From the NCBI GenBank assembly GCA_964057225.1, contig OZ059896.1, positions 4,216,001 to 4,280,000 on the forward strand: a stretch of 64,000 nucleotides of DNA, read 5' to 3'. Each line of letters starts with the position of its first letter. Position 1 is the stretch's first letter. Positions 25,101 to 37,100 of this stretch are shown here, one piece after another. The notes beneath the pieces were generated by a model. The model saw only the letters and a program-made list of their open reading frames with translations, ran no database searches and was not told where the DNA came from. The DNA is from Auanema rhodensis. Its lineage: Eukaryota > Nematoda > Chromadorea > Rhabditida > Rhabditidae. The position numbers were made by a program, and so were the translations under genes.

Positions 25101-26396
25101 CACGTGTACATTTAATTAGCATAAATTAAAGTTCACGTAAATTTCAAACTCATGGTTACCATGCACCAATATCAATAAAAATTTGTTTTTAGACTAATAT
25201 GGACATGGAGAATCTATTTTTAAAAACCGCATCTCTTTATCTTTCACGTGAAGCGAGTTACATACCAAGTGCACATCACGTGTACATTTAATTAGCATAA
25301 ATTAAAGTTCACGTAAATTTCAAAGTCATGGTTACCATGAACCAATATCAATAAAAATTTGTTTTTAGACTAATATGGACATGGGGAATCTAATTTTGAA
25401 AACTGCATCTCTTTATCTTTCACGTGAAGCGAGTTACATACCAAGTGCACATCACGTGTACATTTAATTAGCATAAATTAAAGTTCATGTAAATTTCAAA
25501 GTCATGGTTACCATGCACCAATATCAATAAAAGTTTGTTTTTAGACTAATATGGACATGGGGAATCTAATTTTGAGAACCGCATCTCTTTATCTTTCACG
25601 TGAAGCGAGTTACATATAAAGTGCACATCACGTGTACATTTAATTAGCATAAATTAAAGTTCACGTAAGTTTCAAAGTCATGGTTACCATGAACCAATAT
25701 CAATAAAAATTTGTTTTTAGACTAATATGGACATGGGGAATCTAATTTTGAAAACCGCATCTCTTTATCTTTCACGTGAAGCGAGTTACATACCAAGTGC
25801 ACATCACGTGTACATTTAATTAGCATAAATTAAAGTTCACGTAAATTTCAAAGTCATGGTTACCATGAACCAATATCAATAAAAATTTGTTTTTAAACTA
25901 ATATGGACATGGGGAATCTAATTTTTAAAACCGCATTTCTTTATCTTTCAAGTGAAGCGAGTTACATACCAAGTGCACATCACGTGTACATTTAATTAGC
26001 ATAAATTAAAGTTCACGTAAATTTCAAAGTCATGGTTACCATGAACCAATATCAATAAAAATTTGTTTTCAAACTAATATGGACATGGGGATTCTAATTT
26101 TGAAAACCGCATCTCTTTATCTTTCACGTGAAGCGAGTTACATACCTAGTGCACATCACGTGTACATTTAATTAGCATAAATTAAAGTTCACGTAAATTT
26201 CAAAGTCATGGTTACCATGAACCAATATCAATAAAAATTTGTTTTTACACTAATTTGGACATGGGGAATGTAATTTTGAAAACCGCATCTCTTTATCTTT
26301 CACGTGAAGCGAGTTACATACCAAGTGCACATCACGTGTACATTTAATTAGCATAAATTAAAGTTCACGTAAATTTCAAACTCATGGTTACCATGC
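22173..26396 (+). repeat. Higher-order block copy 3 (24 monomers, 4,224 bp)
   Basis: This matches copy 1 monomer for monomer at an offset of 9,680 bp. The one private difference I noticed is at 23359 (TTAATTAAC where copy 1 reads TTAATTAGC at 13679). It is preceded at 21997 by an extra T monomer, so two T monomers stand side by side, which marks the join with copy 2. Confidence 0.85.
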
Positions 26397-29300
26397 ACCA
26401 ATATCAATAAAAATTTGTTTTTAGACTAATATGGACATGGAGAATCTAATTTTTAAAACCGCATCTCTTTATCTTTCACGTGAAGCGAGTTACATACCAA
26501 GTGCACATCACGTGTACATTTAATTAGCATAAATTAAAGTTCACGTAAATTTCAAACTCATGGTTACCATGCACCAATATCAATAAAAATTTGTTTTTAG
26601 ACTAATATGGACATGGAGAATCTAATTTTGAAAACCGCATCTCTTTATCTTTCACGTGAAGCGAGTTACATACCAAGTGCACATCACGTGTACATTTAAT
26701 TAGCATAAATTAAAGTTCACGTAAATTTCAAAGTCATGGTTACCATGCACCAATATCAATAAAATTTTGTTTTTAGACTAATATGGACATGGGGAATCTA
26801 ATTTTGAAAACCGCATCTCTTTATCTTTCACGTGAAGCGAGTTACATACCAAGTGCACATCACGTGTACATTTAATTAGCATAAGTTAAAGTTCACGTAA
26901 AATTCAAAGTCATGGTTACCATGCACCAATATCAATAAAATTTTGTTTTTAGACTAATATGGACATGGGGAATCTAATTTTGAAAACCGCATCTCTTTAT
27001 CTTTCACGTGAAGCGAGTTACATACCAAGTGCACATCCCGTGTACATTTAATTAGCATAAATTAAAGTTCACGTAAATTTCAAACTCATGGTTACCATGC
27101 ACCAATATCAATAAAAATTTGTTTTTAGACTAATATGGACATGGGGAATCTATATTTGAAAAACGCATCTCTTTATCTTTCACGTGAAGCGAGTTACATA
27201 CCAAGTGCACATCACGTGTACATTTAATTAGCATAAATCAAAGTTCACGTAAATTTCAAAGTCATGGTTACCATGCACCAATATCAATAAAATTTTGTTT
27301 TTAGACTAATATGGACATGGGGAATCTAATTTTGAAAACCGCATCTCTTTATTTTTCACGTGAAGCGAGTTACATACCAAGTGCACATCACGTGTACATT
27401 TAATTAGCATAAATTAAAGTTCACGTAAATTTCAAACTCATGGTTACCATGCACCAATATCAATAAAAATTTGTTTTTAGACTAATATGTACATGGAGAA
27501 TCTAATTTTAAAAACCGCATCTCTTTATCTTTCACGTGAAGCGAGTTACATACCAAGTGCACATCACGTGTACATTTAATTAGCATAAATTAAAGTTCAC
27601 GTAAATTTCAAAGTCATGGTTACCATGCACCAATATCAATAAAATTTTGTTTTTAGACTAATATGGACATGGGGAATCTAATTTTGAAAACCACATCTCT
27701 TTATCTTTCACGTGAAGCGAGTTACATACCAAGTGCACATCACGTGTACATTTAATTAGCATAAATTAAAGTTCACGTAAATTTCAAACTCATGGTTACC
27801 ATGCACCAATATCAATAAAAATTTGTTTTTAGACTAATATGGACATGGAGAATCTAATTTTGAAAACCGCATCTCTTTATCTTTCACGTGAAGCGAGTTA
27901 CATACCAAGTGCACATCACGTGTACATTTAATTAGCATAAATTAAAGTTCACGTAAATTTCAAACTCATGGTTACCATGCACCAATATCAATAAAAATTT
28001 GTTTTTAGAGTAATATGGACATGGAGAATCTATTTTTAAAAACCGCATCTCTTTATCTTTCACGTGAAGCGAGTTACATACCAAGTGCACATCACGTGTA
28101 CATTTAATTAGCATAAATTAAAGTTTACGTAAATTTCAAACTCATGGTTACCATGCACCAATATCAATAAAATTTTGTTTTTAGACTAATATGGACATGG
28201 GGAATCTAATTTTGAAAACCGCATCTCTTTATCTTTCACGTGAAGCGAGTTACATACCAAGTGCACATCCCGTGTACATTTAATTAGCATAAATTAAAGT
28301 TCACGTAAATTTCAAACTCATGGTTACCATGCACCAATATCAATAAAAATTTGTTTTTAGACTAATATGGACATGGGGAATCTATATTTGAAAAACTCAT
28401 CTCTTTATCTTTCACGTGAAGCGAGTTACATACCAAGTGCACATCACGTGTACATTTAATTAGCATAAATCAAAGTTCACGTAAATTTCAAAGTCATGGT
28501 TACCATGCACCAATATCAATAAAATTTTGTTTTTAGACTAATATGGACATGGGGAATCTAATTATGAAAACCGCATCTCTTTATCTTTCACGTGAAGCGA
28601 GTTACATACCAAGTGCACATCACGTGTACATTTAATTAGCATAAATTAAAGTTCACGTAAATTTCAAAGTCATGGTTACCATGCACCAATATCAATAAAA
28701 TTTTGTTTTTAGACTAATATGGACATGGGGAATCTAATTTTGAAAACCGCATCTCTTTATTTTTCACGTGAAGCGAGTTACATACCAAGTGCACATCACG
28801 TGTACATTTAATTAGCATAAATTAAAGTTCACGTAAATTTCAAACTCATGGTTACCATGCACCAATATCAATAAAAATTTGTTTTTAGACTAATATGGAC
28901 ATGGAGAATCTAATTTTAAAAACCGCATCTCTTTATCTTTCACGTGAAGCGAGTTACATACCAAGTGCACATCACGTGTACATTTAATTAGCATAAATTA
29001 AAGTTCACGTAAATTTCAAAGTCATGGTTACCATGCACCAATATCAATAAAATTTTATTTTTAGACTAATATGGACATGGGGAATCTAATTTTGAAAACC
29101 GCATCTCTTTATCTTTCACGTGAAGCGAGTTACATACCAAGTGCACATCACGTGTACATTTAATTAGCATAAATTAAAGTTCACGTAAATTTCAAACTCA
29201 TGGTTACCATGCACCAATATCAATAAAAATTTGTTTTTAGACTAATATGGACATGGAGAATCTAATTTTGAAAACCGCATCTCTTTATCTTTCACGTGAA

Positions 29301-32300
29301 GCGAGTTACATACCAAGTGCACAACACGTGTACATTTAATTAGCATAAATTAAAGTTCACGTAAATTTCAAACTCATGGTTACCATGCACCAATATCAAT
29401 AAAAATTTGTTTTTAGACTAATATGGACATGGAGAATCTATTTTTAAAAACCGCATCTCTTTATCTTTCACGTGAAGCGAGTTACATACCAAGTGCACAT
29501 CACGTGTACATTTAATTAGCATAAATTAAAGTTCACGTAAATTTCAAACTCATGGTTACCATGCACCAATATCAATAGAAATTTGTTTTTAGACTAATAT
29601 GGACATGGAGAATCTAATTTTGAAAACCGCATCTCTTTATCTTTCACGTGAAGCGAGTTACATACCAAGTGCACATCACGTGTACATTTAAATAGCATAA
29701 ATTAAAGTTCACGTAAATTTCAAAGTCATGGTTACCATGCACCAATATCAATAATATTTTGTTTTTAGACTAATATGGACATTAGGAATCTAATTTTGAA
29801 AACCGCATCTCTTTATCTTTCACGTGAAGCGAGTTACATACCAAGTGCACATCACGTGTACTTTTAATTAGCATAAATTAAAGTTCACGTAAATTTCAAA
29901 CTCATGGTTACCATGCACCAATATCAATAAAAATTTGTTTTTAGACTACTATGGACATGGAGAATCTAATTTTGAAAACCGCATCTCTTTATCTTTCACG
30001 TGAAGCGAGTTACATACCAAGTGCACATCACGTGTACATTTAATTAGCATAAATTAAAGTTCACGTAAATTTCAAACTCATGGTTACCATGCACCAATAT
30101 CAATAAAAATTTGTTTTTAGACTAATATGGACATGGAGAATCTAATTTTGAAAACCGCATCTCTTTATCTTTCACGTGAAGCGAGTTACATACCAAGTGC
30201 ACATCACGTGTACATTTAATTAGCATAAATTAAAGTTCACGTAAATTTCAAACTCATGGTTACCATGCACCAATATCAATACAATTTTGTTTTTAGACTA
30301 ATATGGACATGGGGAATCTAATTTTGAAAACAGCATCTCTTTATCTTTCACGTGAGGCGAGTTACATACCAAGTGCACATCACGTGTACATTTAATTAGC
30401 ATAAGTTAAAGTTCACGTAAAATTCAAAGTCATGGTTACCATGCACCAATATCAATAAAAATTTGTTTTTAGACTAATATGGACATGGGGAATCTAATTT
30501 TGAAAACCGCATCTCTTTATCTTTCACGTGAAGCGAGTTACATACCAAGTGCACATCACGTGTACATTTAATTAGCATAAATTAAAGTTCACTTAAATTT
30601 CAAAGTCATGGTTACCATGCACCAATATCAATAAAAATTTGTTTTTAGACTAATATGGACATGGGGAATCTAATTTTGAAAACCGCATCTCTTTATCTTT
30701 CACGTGAAGCGAGTTACATACCAAGTGCACATCCCGTGTACATTTAATTAGCATAAATTAATGTTCACGTAAATTTCAAAGTCATGGTTACCATGCACCA
30801 ATATCAATAAAAATTTGTTTTTAGACTAATATGGACATGGGGAATCTATATTTGAAAAACGCATCTCTTTATCTTTCACGTGAAGCGAGTTACATACCAA
30901 GTGCACATCACGTGTACATTTAATTAGCATAAATCAAAGTTCACGTAAATTTCAAAGTCATGGTTACCATGCACCAATATCAATAAAATTTTGTTTTTAG
31001 ACTAATATGGACATGGGGAATCTAATTTTGAAAACCGCATCTCTTTATTTTTCACGTGAAGCGAGTTACATACCAAGTGCACATCACGTGTACATTTAAT
31101 TAGCATAAATTAAAGTTCACGTAAATTTCAAACTCATGGTTACCATGCACCAATATCAATAAAAATTTGTTTTTAGACTAATATGTACATGGAGAATCTA
31201 ATTTTAAAAACCGCATCTCTTTATCTTTCACGTGAAGCGAGTTACATACCTAGTGCACATCACGTGTACATTTAATTAGCATAAATTAAAGTTCACGTAA
31301 ATTTCAAAGTCATGGTTACCATGAACCAATATCAATAAAAATTTGTTTTTAGACTAATATGGACATGGGGAATCTAATTTTGAAAACCGCATCTCTTTAT
31401 CTTTCACGTGAAGCGAGTTACATACCAAGTGCACATCACGTGTACATTTAATTAGCATAAATTAAAGTTCACGTAAATTTCAAACTCATGGTTACCATGC
31501 ACCAATATCAATAAAAATTTGTTTTTAGACTAATATGGACATGGAGAATCTAATTTTGAAAAACGCATCTCTTTATCTTTCACGTGAAGCGAGTTACATA
31601 CCAAGTGCACATCACGTGTACATTTAATTAGCATAAATTAAAGTTCACGTAAATTTCAAACTCATGGTTACCATGCACCAATATCAATAAAAATTTGTTT
31701 TTAGAGTAATATGGACATGGAGAATCTATTTTTAAAAACCGCATCTCTTTATCTTTCACGTGAAGCGAGTTACATACCAAGTGCACATCACGTGTACATT
31801 TAATTAGCATAAATTAAAGTTCACGTAAATTTCAAACTCATGGTTACCATGCACCAATATCAATAAAATTTTGTTTTTAGACTAATATGGACATGGGGAA
31901 TCTAATTTTGAAAACCGCATCTCTTTATCTTTCACGTGAAGCGAGTTACATACCAAGTGCACATCCCGTGTACATTTAATTAGCATAAATTAAAGTTCAC
32001 GTAAATTTCAAACTCATGGTTACCATGCACCAATATCAATAAAAATTTGTTTTTAGACTAATATGGACATGGGGAATCTATATTTGAAAAACGCATCTCT
32101 TTATCTTTCACGTGAAGCGAGTTACATACCAAGTGCACATCACGTGTACATTTAATTAGCATAAATCAAAGTTCACGTAAATTTCAAAGTCATGGTTACC
32201 ATGCACCAATATCAATAAAATTTTGTTTTTAGACTAATATGGACATGGGGAATCTAATTATGAAAACCGCATCTCTTTATCTTTCACGTGAAGCGAGTTA

Positions 32301-34139
32301 CATACCAAGTGCACATCACGTGTACATTTAATTAGCATAAATTAAAGTTCACGTAAATTTCAAAGTCATGGTTACCATGCACCAATATCAATAAAATTTT
32401 GTTTTTAGACTAATATGGACATGGGGAATCTAATTTTGAAAACCGCATCTCTTTATTTTTCACGTGAAGCGAGTTACATACCAAGTGCACATCACGTGTA
32501 CATTTAATTAGCATAAATTAAAGTTCACGTAAATTTCAAACTCATGGTTACCATGCACCAATATCAATAAAAATTTGTTTTTAGACTAATATGGACATGG
32601 AGAATCTAATTTTAAAAACCGCATCTCTTTATCTTTCACGTGAAGCGAGTTACATACCAAGTGCACATCACGTGTACATTTAATTAGCATAAATTAAAGT
32701 TCACGTAAATTTCAAAGTCATGGTTACCATGCACCAATATCAATAAAATTTTATTTTTAGACTAATATGGACATGGGGAATCTAATTTTGAAAACCGCAT
32801 CTCTTTATCTTTCACGTGAAGCGAGTTACATATAAAGTGCACATCACGTGTACATTTAATTAGCATAAATTAAAGTTCACGTAAGTTTCAAAGTCATGGT
32901 TACCATGCACCAATATCAATAAAATTTGTTTTTAGACTAATATGGACATGGAGAATCTAATTTTGAAAACCGCATCTCTTTATCTTTCACGTGAAGCGAG
33001 TTACATACCAAGTGCACATCACGTGTACATTTAATTAGCATAAATTAAAGTTCACGTAAATTTCAAACTCATGGTTACCATGCACCAATATCAATAAAAA
33101 TTTGTTTTTAGACTAATATGGACATGGAGAATCTATTTTTAAAAGCCGCATCTCTTTATCTTTCACGTGAAGCGAGTTACATACCAAGTGCACATCACGT
33201 GTACATTTAATTAGCATAAATTAAAGTTCACGTAAATTTCAAACTCATGGTTACCATGCACCAATATCAATAGAAATTTGTTTTTAGACTAATATGGACA
33301 TGGAGAATCTAATTTTGAAAACCGCATCTCTTTATCTTTCACGTGAAGCGAGTTACATACCAAGTGCACATCACGTGTACATTTAATTAGCATAAATTGA
33401 AGTTCACGTAAATTTCAAAGTCATGGTTACCATGCACCAATATCAATAATATTTTGTTTTTAGACTAATATGGACATTAGGAATCTAATTTTGAAAACCG
33501 CATCTCTTTATCTTTCACGTGAAGCGAGTTACATACCAAGTGCACATCACGTGTACTTTTAATTAGCATAAATTAAAGTTCACGTAAATTTCAAACTCAT
33601 GGTTACCATGCACCAATATCAATAAAAATTTGTTTTTAGACTAATATGGACATGGAGAATCTAATTTTGAAAACCGCATCTCTTTATCTTTCACGTGAAG
33701 CGAGTTACATACCAAGTGCACATCACGTGTACATTTAATTAGCATAAATTAAAGTTCACGTAAATTTCAAACTCATGGTTACCATGCACCAATATCAATA
33801 AAAATTTGTTTTTAGACTAATATGGACATGGAGAATCTATTTTTAAAAACCGCATCTCTTTATCTTTCACGTGAAGCGAGTTACATACCAAGTGCACATC
33901 ACGTGTACATTTAATTAGCATAAATTAAAGTTCACGTAAATTTCAAACTCATGGTTACCATGCACCAATATCAATAAAAATTTGTTTTTAGACTAATATG
34001 GACATGGAGAATCTAATTTTGAAAACCGCATCTCTTTATCTTTCACGTGAAGCGAGTTACATACCAAGTGCACATCACGTGTACATTTAATTAGCATAAA
34101 TTAAAGTTCACGTAAATTTCAAACTCATGGTTACCATGC
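26397..34139 (+). repeat. Domain 4: 21-monomer (3,696-bp) higher-order repeat, 44 monomers
   Basis: Rare markers recur 3,696 bp apart: GTGCACATCCCG (27031 and 30727), TATATTTG (27151 and 30847), ATTTTTCACG (27351 and 31047), ATATGTACAT (27485 and 31181), AATCTAATTATG (28555 and 32251), AATTTTATTT (29051 and 32747) and, after a one-base deletion near 32925, GACATTAGG (offset 3,695). The CCCGTG marker also repeats at 28263 and 31959, revealing an inner seven-monomer (1,232-bp) repeat. The two copies differ at several bases, so this duplication is older than those in domain 3. Confidence 0.85.
32733..32908 (+). repeat. Chimeric monomer with a domain 3 right half
   Basis: The left half (AATTTTATTTTTAG, GGGGAATC) matches the domain 4 counterpart at 29037. 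The right half carries TATAAAGTGC and GTAAGTTTC, a pair of markers otherwise seen only in the Q monomers of domain 3 (last at 25517). The joint then returns to GCACC and the domain 4 order resumes. A conversion or double exchange with a domain 3 monomer is the simplest reading. Confidence 0.7.
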
Positions 34140-37100
34140 ACCAATATCAATAAAAATTTGTTTTTAGACTAATATGGACATGGGGAATCTAATTTTGAAA
34201 ACCGCATCTCTTTATCTTCCACGTGAAGCGAGTTATATACCAAGTGCACATCAAGTGTACATTTAATTAGCATAAATTAAAGTTCACGTAATTTTCAAAG
34301 TCATGGTTACCATGCACCAATATCAATAAAATTTTGTTTTTAGACTAATATGGACATGGGGAATCTAATTTTGAAAACCGCATCTATTTATCTTTCACGC
34401 GAAGCGAGTTACATACCAAGTGCACATCACGTGTACATTTAATTAGCATAAAGTAAAGTTCACGTAAATTTCAAACTCATGGTTACCATGCACCAATATC
34501 AATAAAATTTTGTTTTTAGACTAATATGGACATGGGGAATCTAATTTTGAAAACAGCATCTCTTTATCTTTCACGTGAGGCGAGTTACATACCAAGTGCA
34601 CATCACGTGTACATTTAATTAGCATAAGTTAAAGTTCACGTAAATTTCAAACTCATGGTTACCATGCACCAATATCAATAAAAATTTGTTTTTAGACTAA
34701 TATGGACATGGAGAATCTAATTTTGAAAACCGCATCTCTTTATCTTTCACGTGAAGCGAGTTACATACCAAGTGCACATCACGTGTACTTTTAATTAGCA
34801 TAAATTAAAGTTCACGTAAATTTCAAACTCATGGTTACCATGCACCAATATCAATAAAAATTTGTTTTTAGACTAATATGGACATGGAGAATCTAATTTT
34901 GAAAACCGCATCTCTTTATCTTCCACGTGAAGCGAGTTACATACCAAGTGCACATCACGTGTACATTTAATTAGCATAAATTAAAGTTCACGTAAATTTC
35001 AAACTCATGGTTACCATGCACCAATATCAATAAAAATTTGTTTTTAGACTAATATGGACATGGAGAATCTATTTTTAAAAACCGCATCTCTTTATCTTTC
35101 ACGTGAAGCGAGTTACATACCAAGTGCACATCACGTGTACATTTAATTAGCATAAATTAAAGTTCACGTAAATTTCAAAGTCATGGTTACCATGCACCAA
35201 TATCAATAAAAATTTGTTTTTAGACTAATATGGACATGGAGAATCTAATTTTGAAAACCGCATCTCTTTATCTTTCACGTGAAGCGAGTTACATACCAAG
35301 TGCACATCACGTGTACATTTAATTAGCATAAATTAAAGTTCACGTAAATTTCAAACTCATGGTTACCATGCACCAATATCAATAAAAATTTGTTTTTAGA
35401 CTAATATGGACATGGGGAATCTAATTTTGAAAACCGCATCTCTTTATCTTCCACGTGAAGCGAGTTATATACCAAGTGCACATCAAGTGTACATTTAATT
35501 AGCATAAATTAAAGTTCACGTAATTTTCAAAGTCATGGTTACCATGCACCAATATCAATAAAATTTTGTTTTTAGACTAATATGGACATGGGGAATCTAA
35601 TTTTGAAAACCGCATCTATTTATCTTTCACGCGAAGCGAGTTACATACCAAGTGCACATCACGTGTACATTTAATTAGCATAAAGTAAAGTTCACGTAAA
35701 TTTCAAACTCATGGTTACCATGCACCAATATCAATAAAAATTTGTTTTTAGACTAATATGGACATGGGGAATCTAATTTTGAAAAACGCTTCTCTTTATC
35801 TTTCACGTGAAGCGAGTTACATACCAAGTGCACATCACGTGTACATTTAATTAGCATAAATTAAAGTTCACGTAAATTTCAAAGTCATGGTTACCATGCA
35901 CCAATATCAATAAAATTTTGTTTTTAGACTAATATGGACATGGGGAATCTAATTTTGAAAACCGCATCTCTTTATCTTTCACGTGAAGCGAGTTACAAAC
36001 CAAGTGCACATCACGTGTACATTTAATTAGCATAAATTAAAGTTCACGTAATTTTCAAAGTCATGGTTACCATGAACCAATATCAATGAATATTTGTTTT
36101 TAGACTAATATGGACATGGAGAATCTATTTTTAAAAACCGCATCTCTTTATCTTTCACGTGAAGCGAGTTACATACCAAGTGCACATCACGTGTACATTT
36201 AATTAGCATAAATTAAAGTTCACGTAAATTTCAAACTCATGGTTACCATGCACCAATATCAATAAAAATTTGTTTTTAGACTAATATGGACATGGAGAAT
36301 CTAATTTTGAAAACCGCATCTCTTTATCTTTCACGTGAAGCGAGTTACATACCAAGTGCACATCACGTGTACATTTAATTAGCATAAATTAAAGTTCACG
36401 TAAATTTCAAACTCATGGTTACCATGCACCAATATCAATAAAAATTTGTTTTTAGACTAATATGGACATGGGGAATCTAATTTTGAAAACCGCATCTCTT
36501 TATCTTCCACGTGAAGCGAGTTATATACCAAGTGCACATCAAGTGTACATTTAATTAGCATAAATTAAAGTTCACGTAATTTTCAAAGTCATGGTTACCA
36601 TGCACCAATATCAATAAAATTTTGTTTTTAGACTAATATGGACATGGGGAATCTAATTTTGAAAACCGCATCTATTTATCTTTCACGCGAAGCGAGTTAC
36701 ATACCAAGTGCACATCACGTGTACATTTAATTAGCATAAAGTAAAGTTCACGTAAATTTCAAACTCATGGTTACCATGCACCAATATCAATAAAAATTTG
36801 TTTTTAGACTAATATGGACATGGGGAATCTAATTTTGAAAAACGCTTCTCTTTATCTTTCACGTGAAGCGAGTTACATACCAAGTGCACATCACGTGTAC
36901 ATTTAATTAGCATAAATTAAAGTTCACGTAAATTTCAAAGTCATGGTTACCATGCACCAATATCAATAAAATTTTGTTTTTAGACTAATATGGACATGGG
37001 GAATCTAATTTTGAAAACAGCATCTCTTTATCTTTCACGTGAGGCGAGTTACATACCAAGTGCACATCACGTGTACATTTAATTAGCATAAGTTAAAGTT

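Larger units (their letters stand above)
8445..26396 (+). repeat. Domain 3: highly homogenised higher-order repeat region, 102 monomers
   Basis: No indel occurs over about 18 kb, so every monomer is exactly 176 bp. A small set of named variants recurs in fixed order: Q (AAAAGTTTG, GAGAACC, TATAAAGTGC, GTAAGTTTC), P (plain), T (TTTTTAAAC, GCATTTC, CAAGTG), R (TTTTCAAAC, GGGGATTC, CCTAGTGC), S (AATTTGG, CAAGTG), W (TTACACTAATTTGG), V (GAATGTAATT), K, L and U (AACTGC, TTCATGTAAATTTC). U monomers mark the units: 'aactgc' lies at 11321, 14313, 15721, 16953, 18361, 19593, 21001, 23993 and 25401, with gaps of 17, 8, 7, 8, 7, 8, 17 and 8 monomers. Confidence 0.88.

Noticed and set aside
8445-26396. 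Assembly collapse or false duplication behind the identical domain 3 blocks
   Set aside because: It cannot be excluded from sequence alone, but the copies have different flanking monomers, unequal spacing (5,280 and 4,400 bp) and private differences at 19496 and 23359, which a simple artefact would not give.
27932-28114. 60-codon minus-strand open frame, with an identical protein at 31628-31810 and close relatives at 59778-59960 and 61712-61894
   Set aside because: Each lies in satellite monomers and exceeds one period only because the plus-strand GACTAAT has become AGTAAT (for example at 28010), removing the in-frame TAG that other monomers carry on the minus strand. Copy identity follows the higher-order repeats (offsets 3,696 and 1,934), not protein selection.
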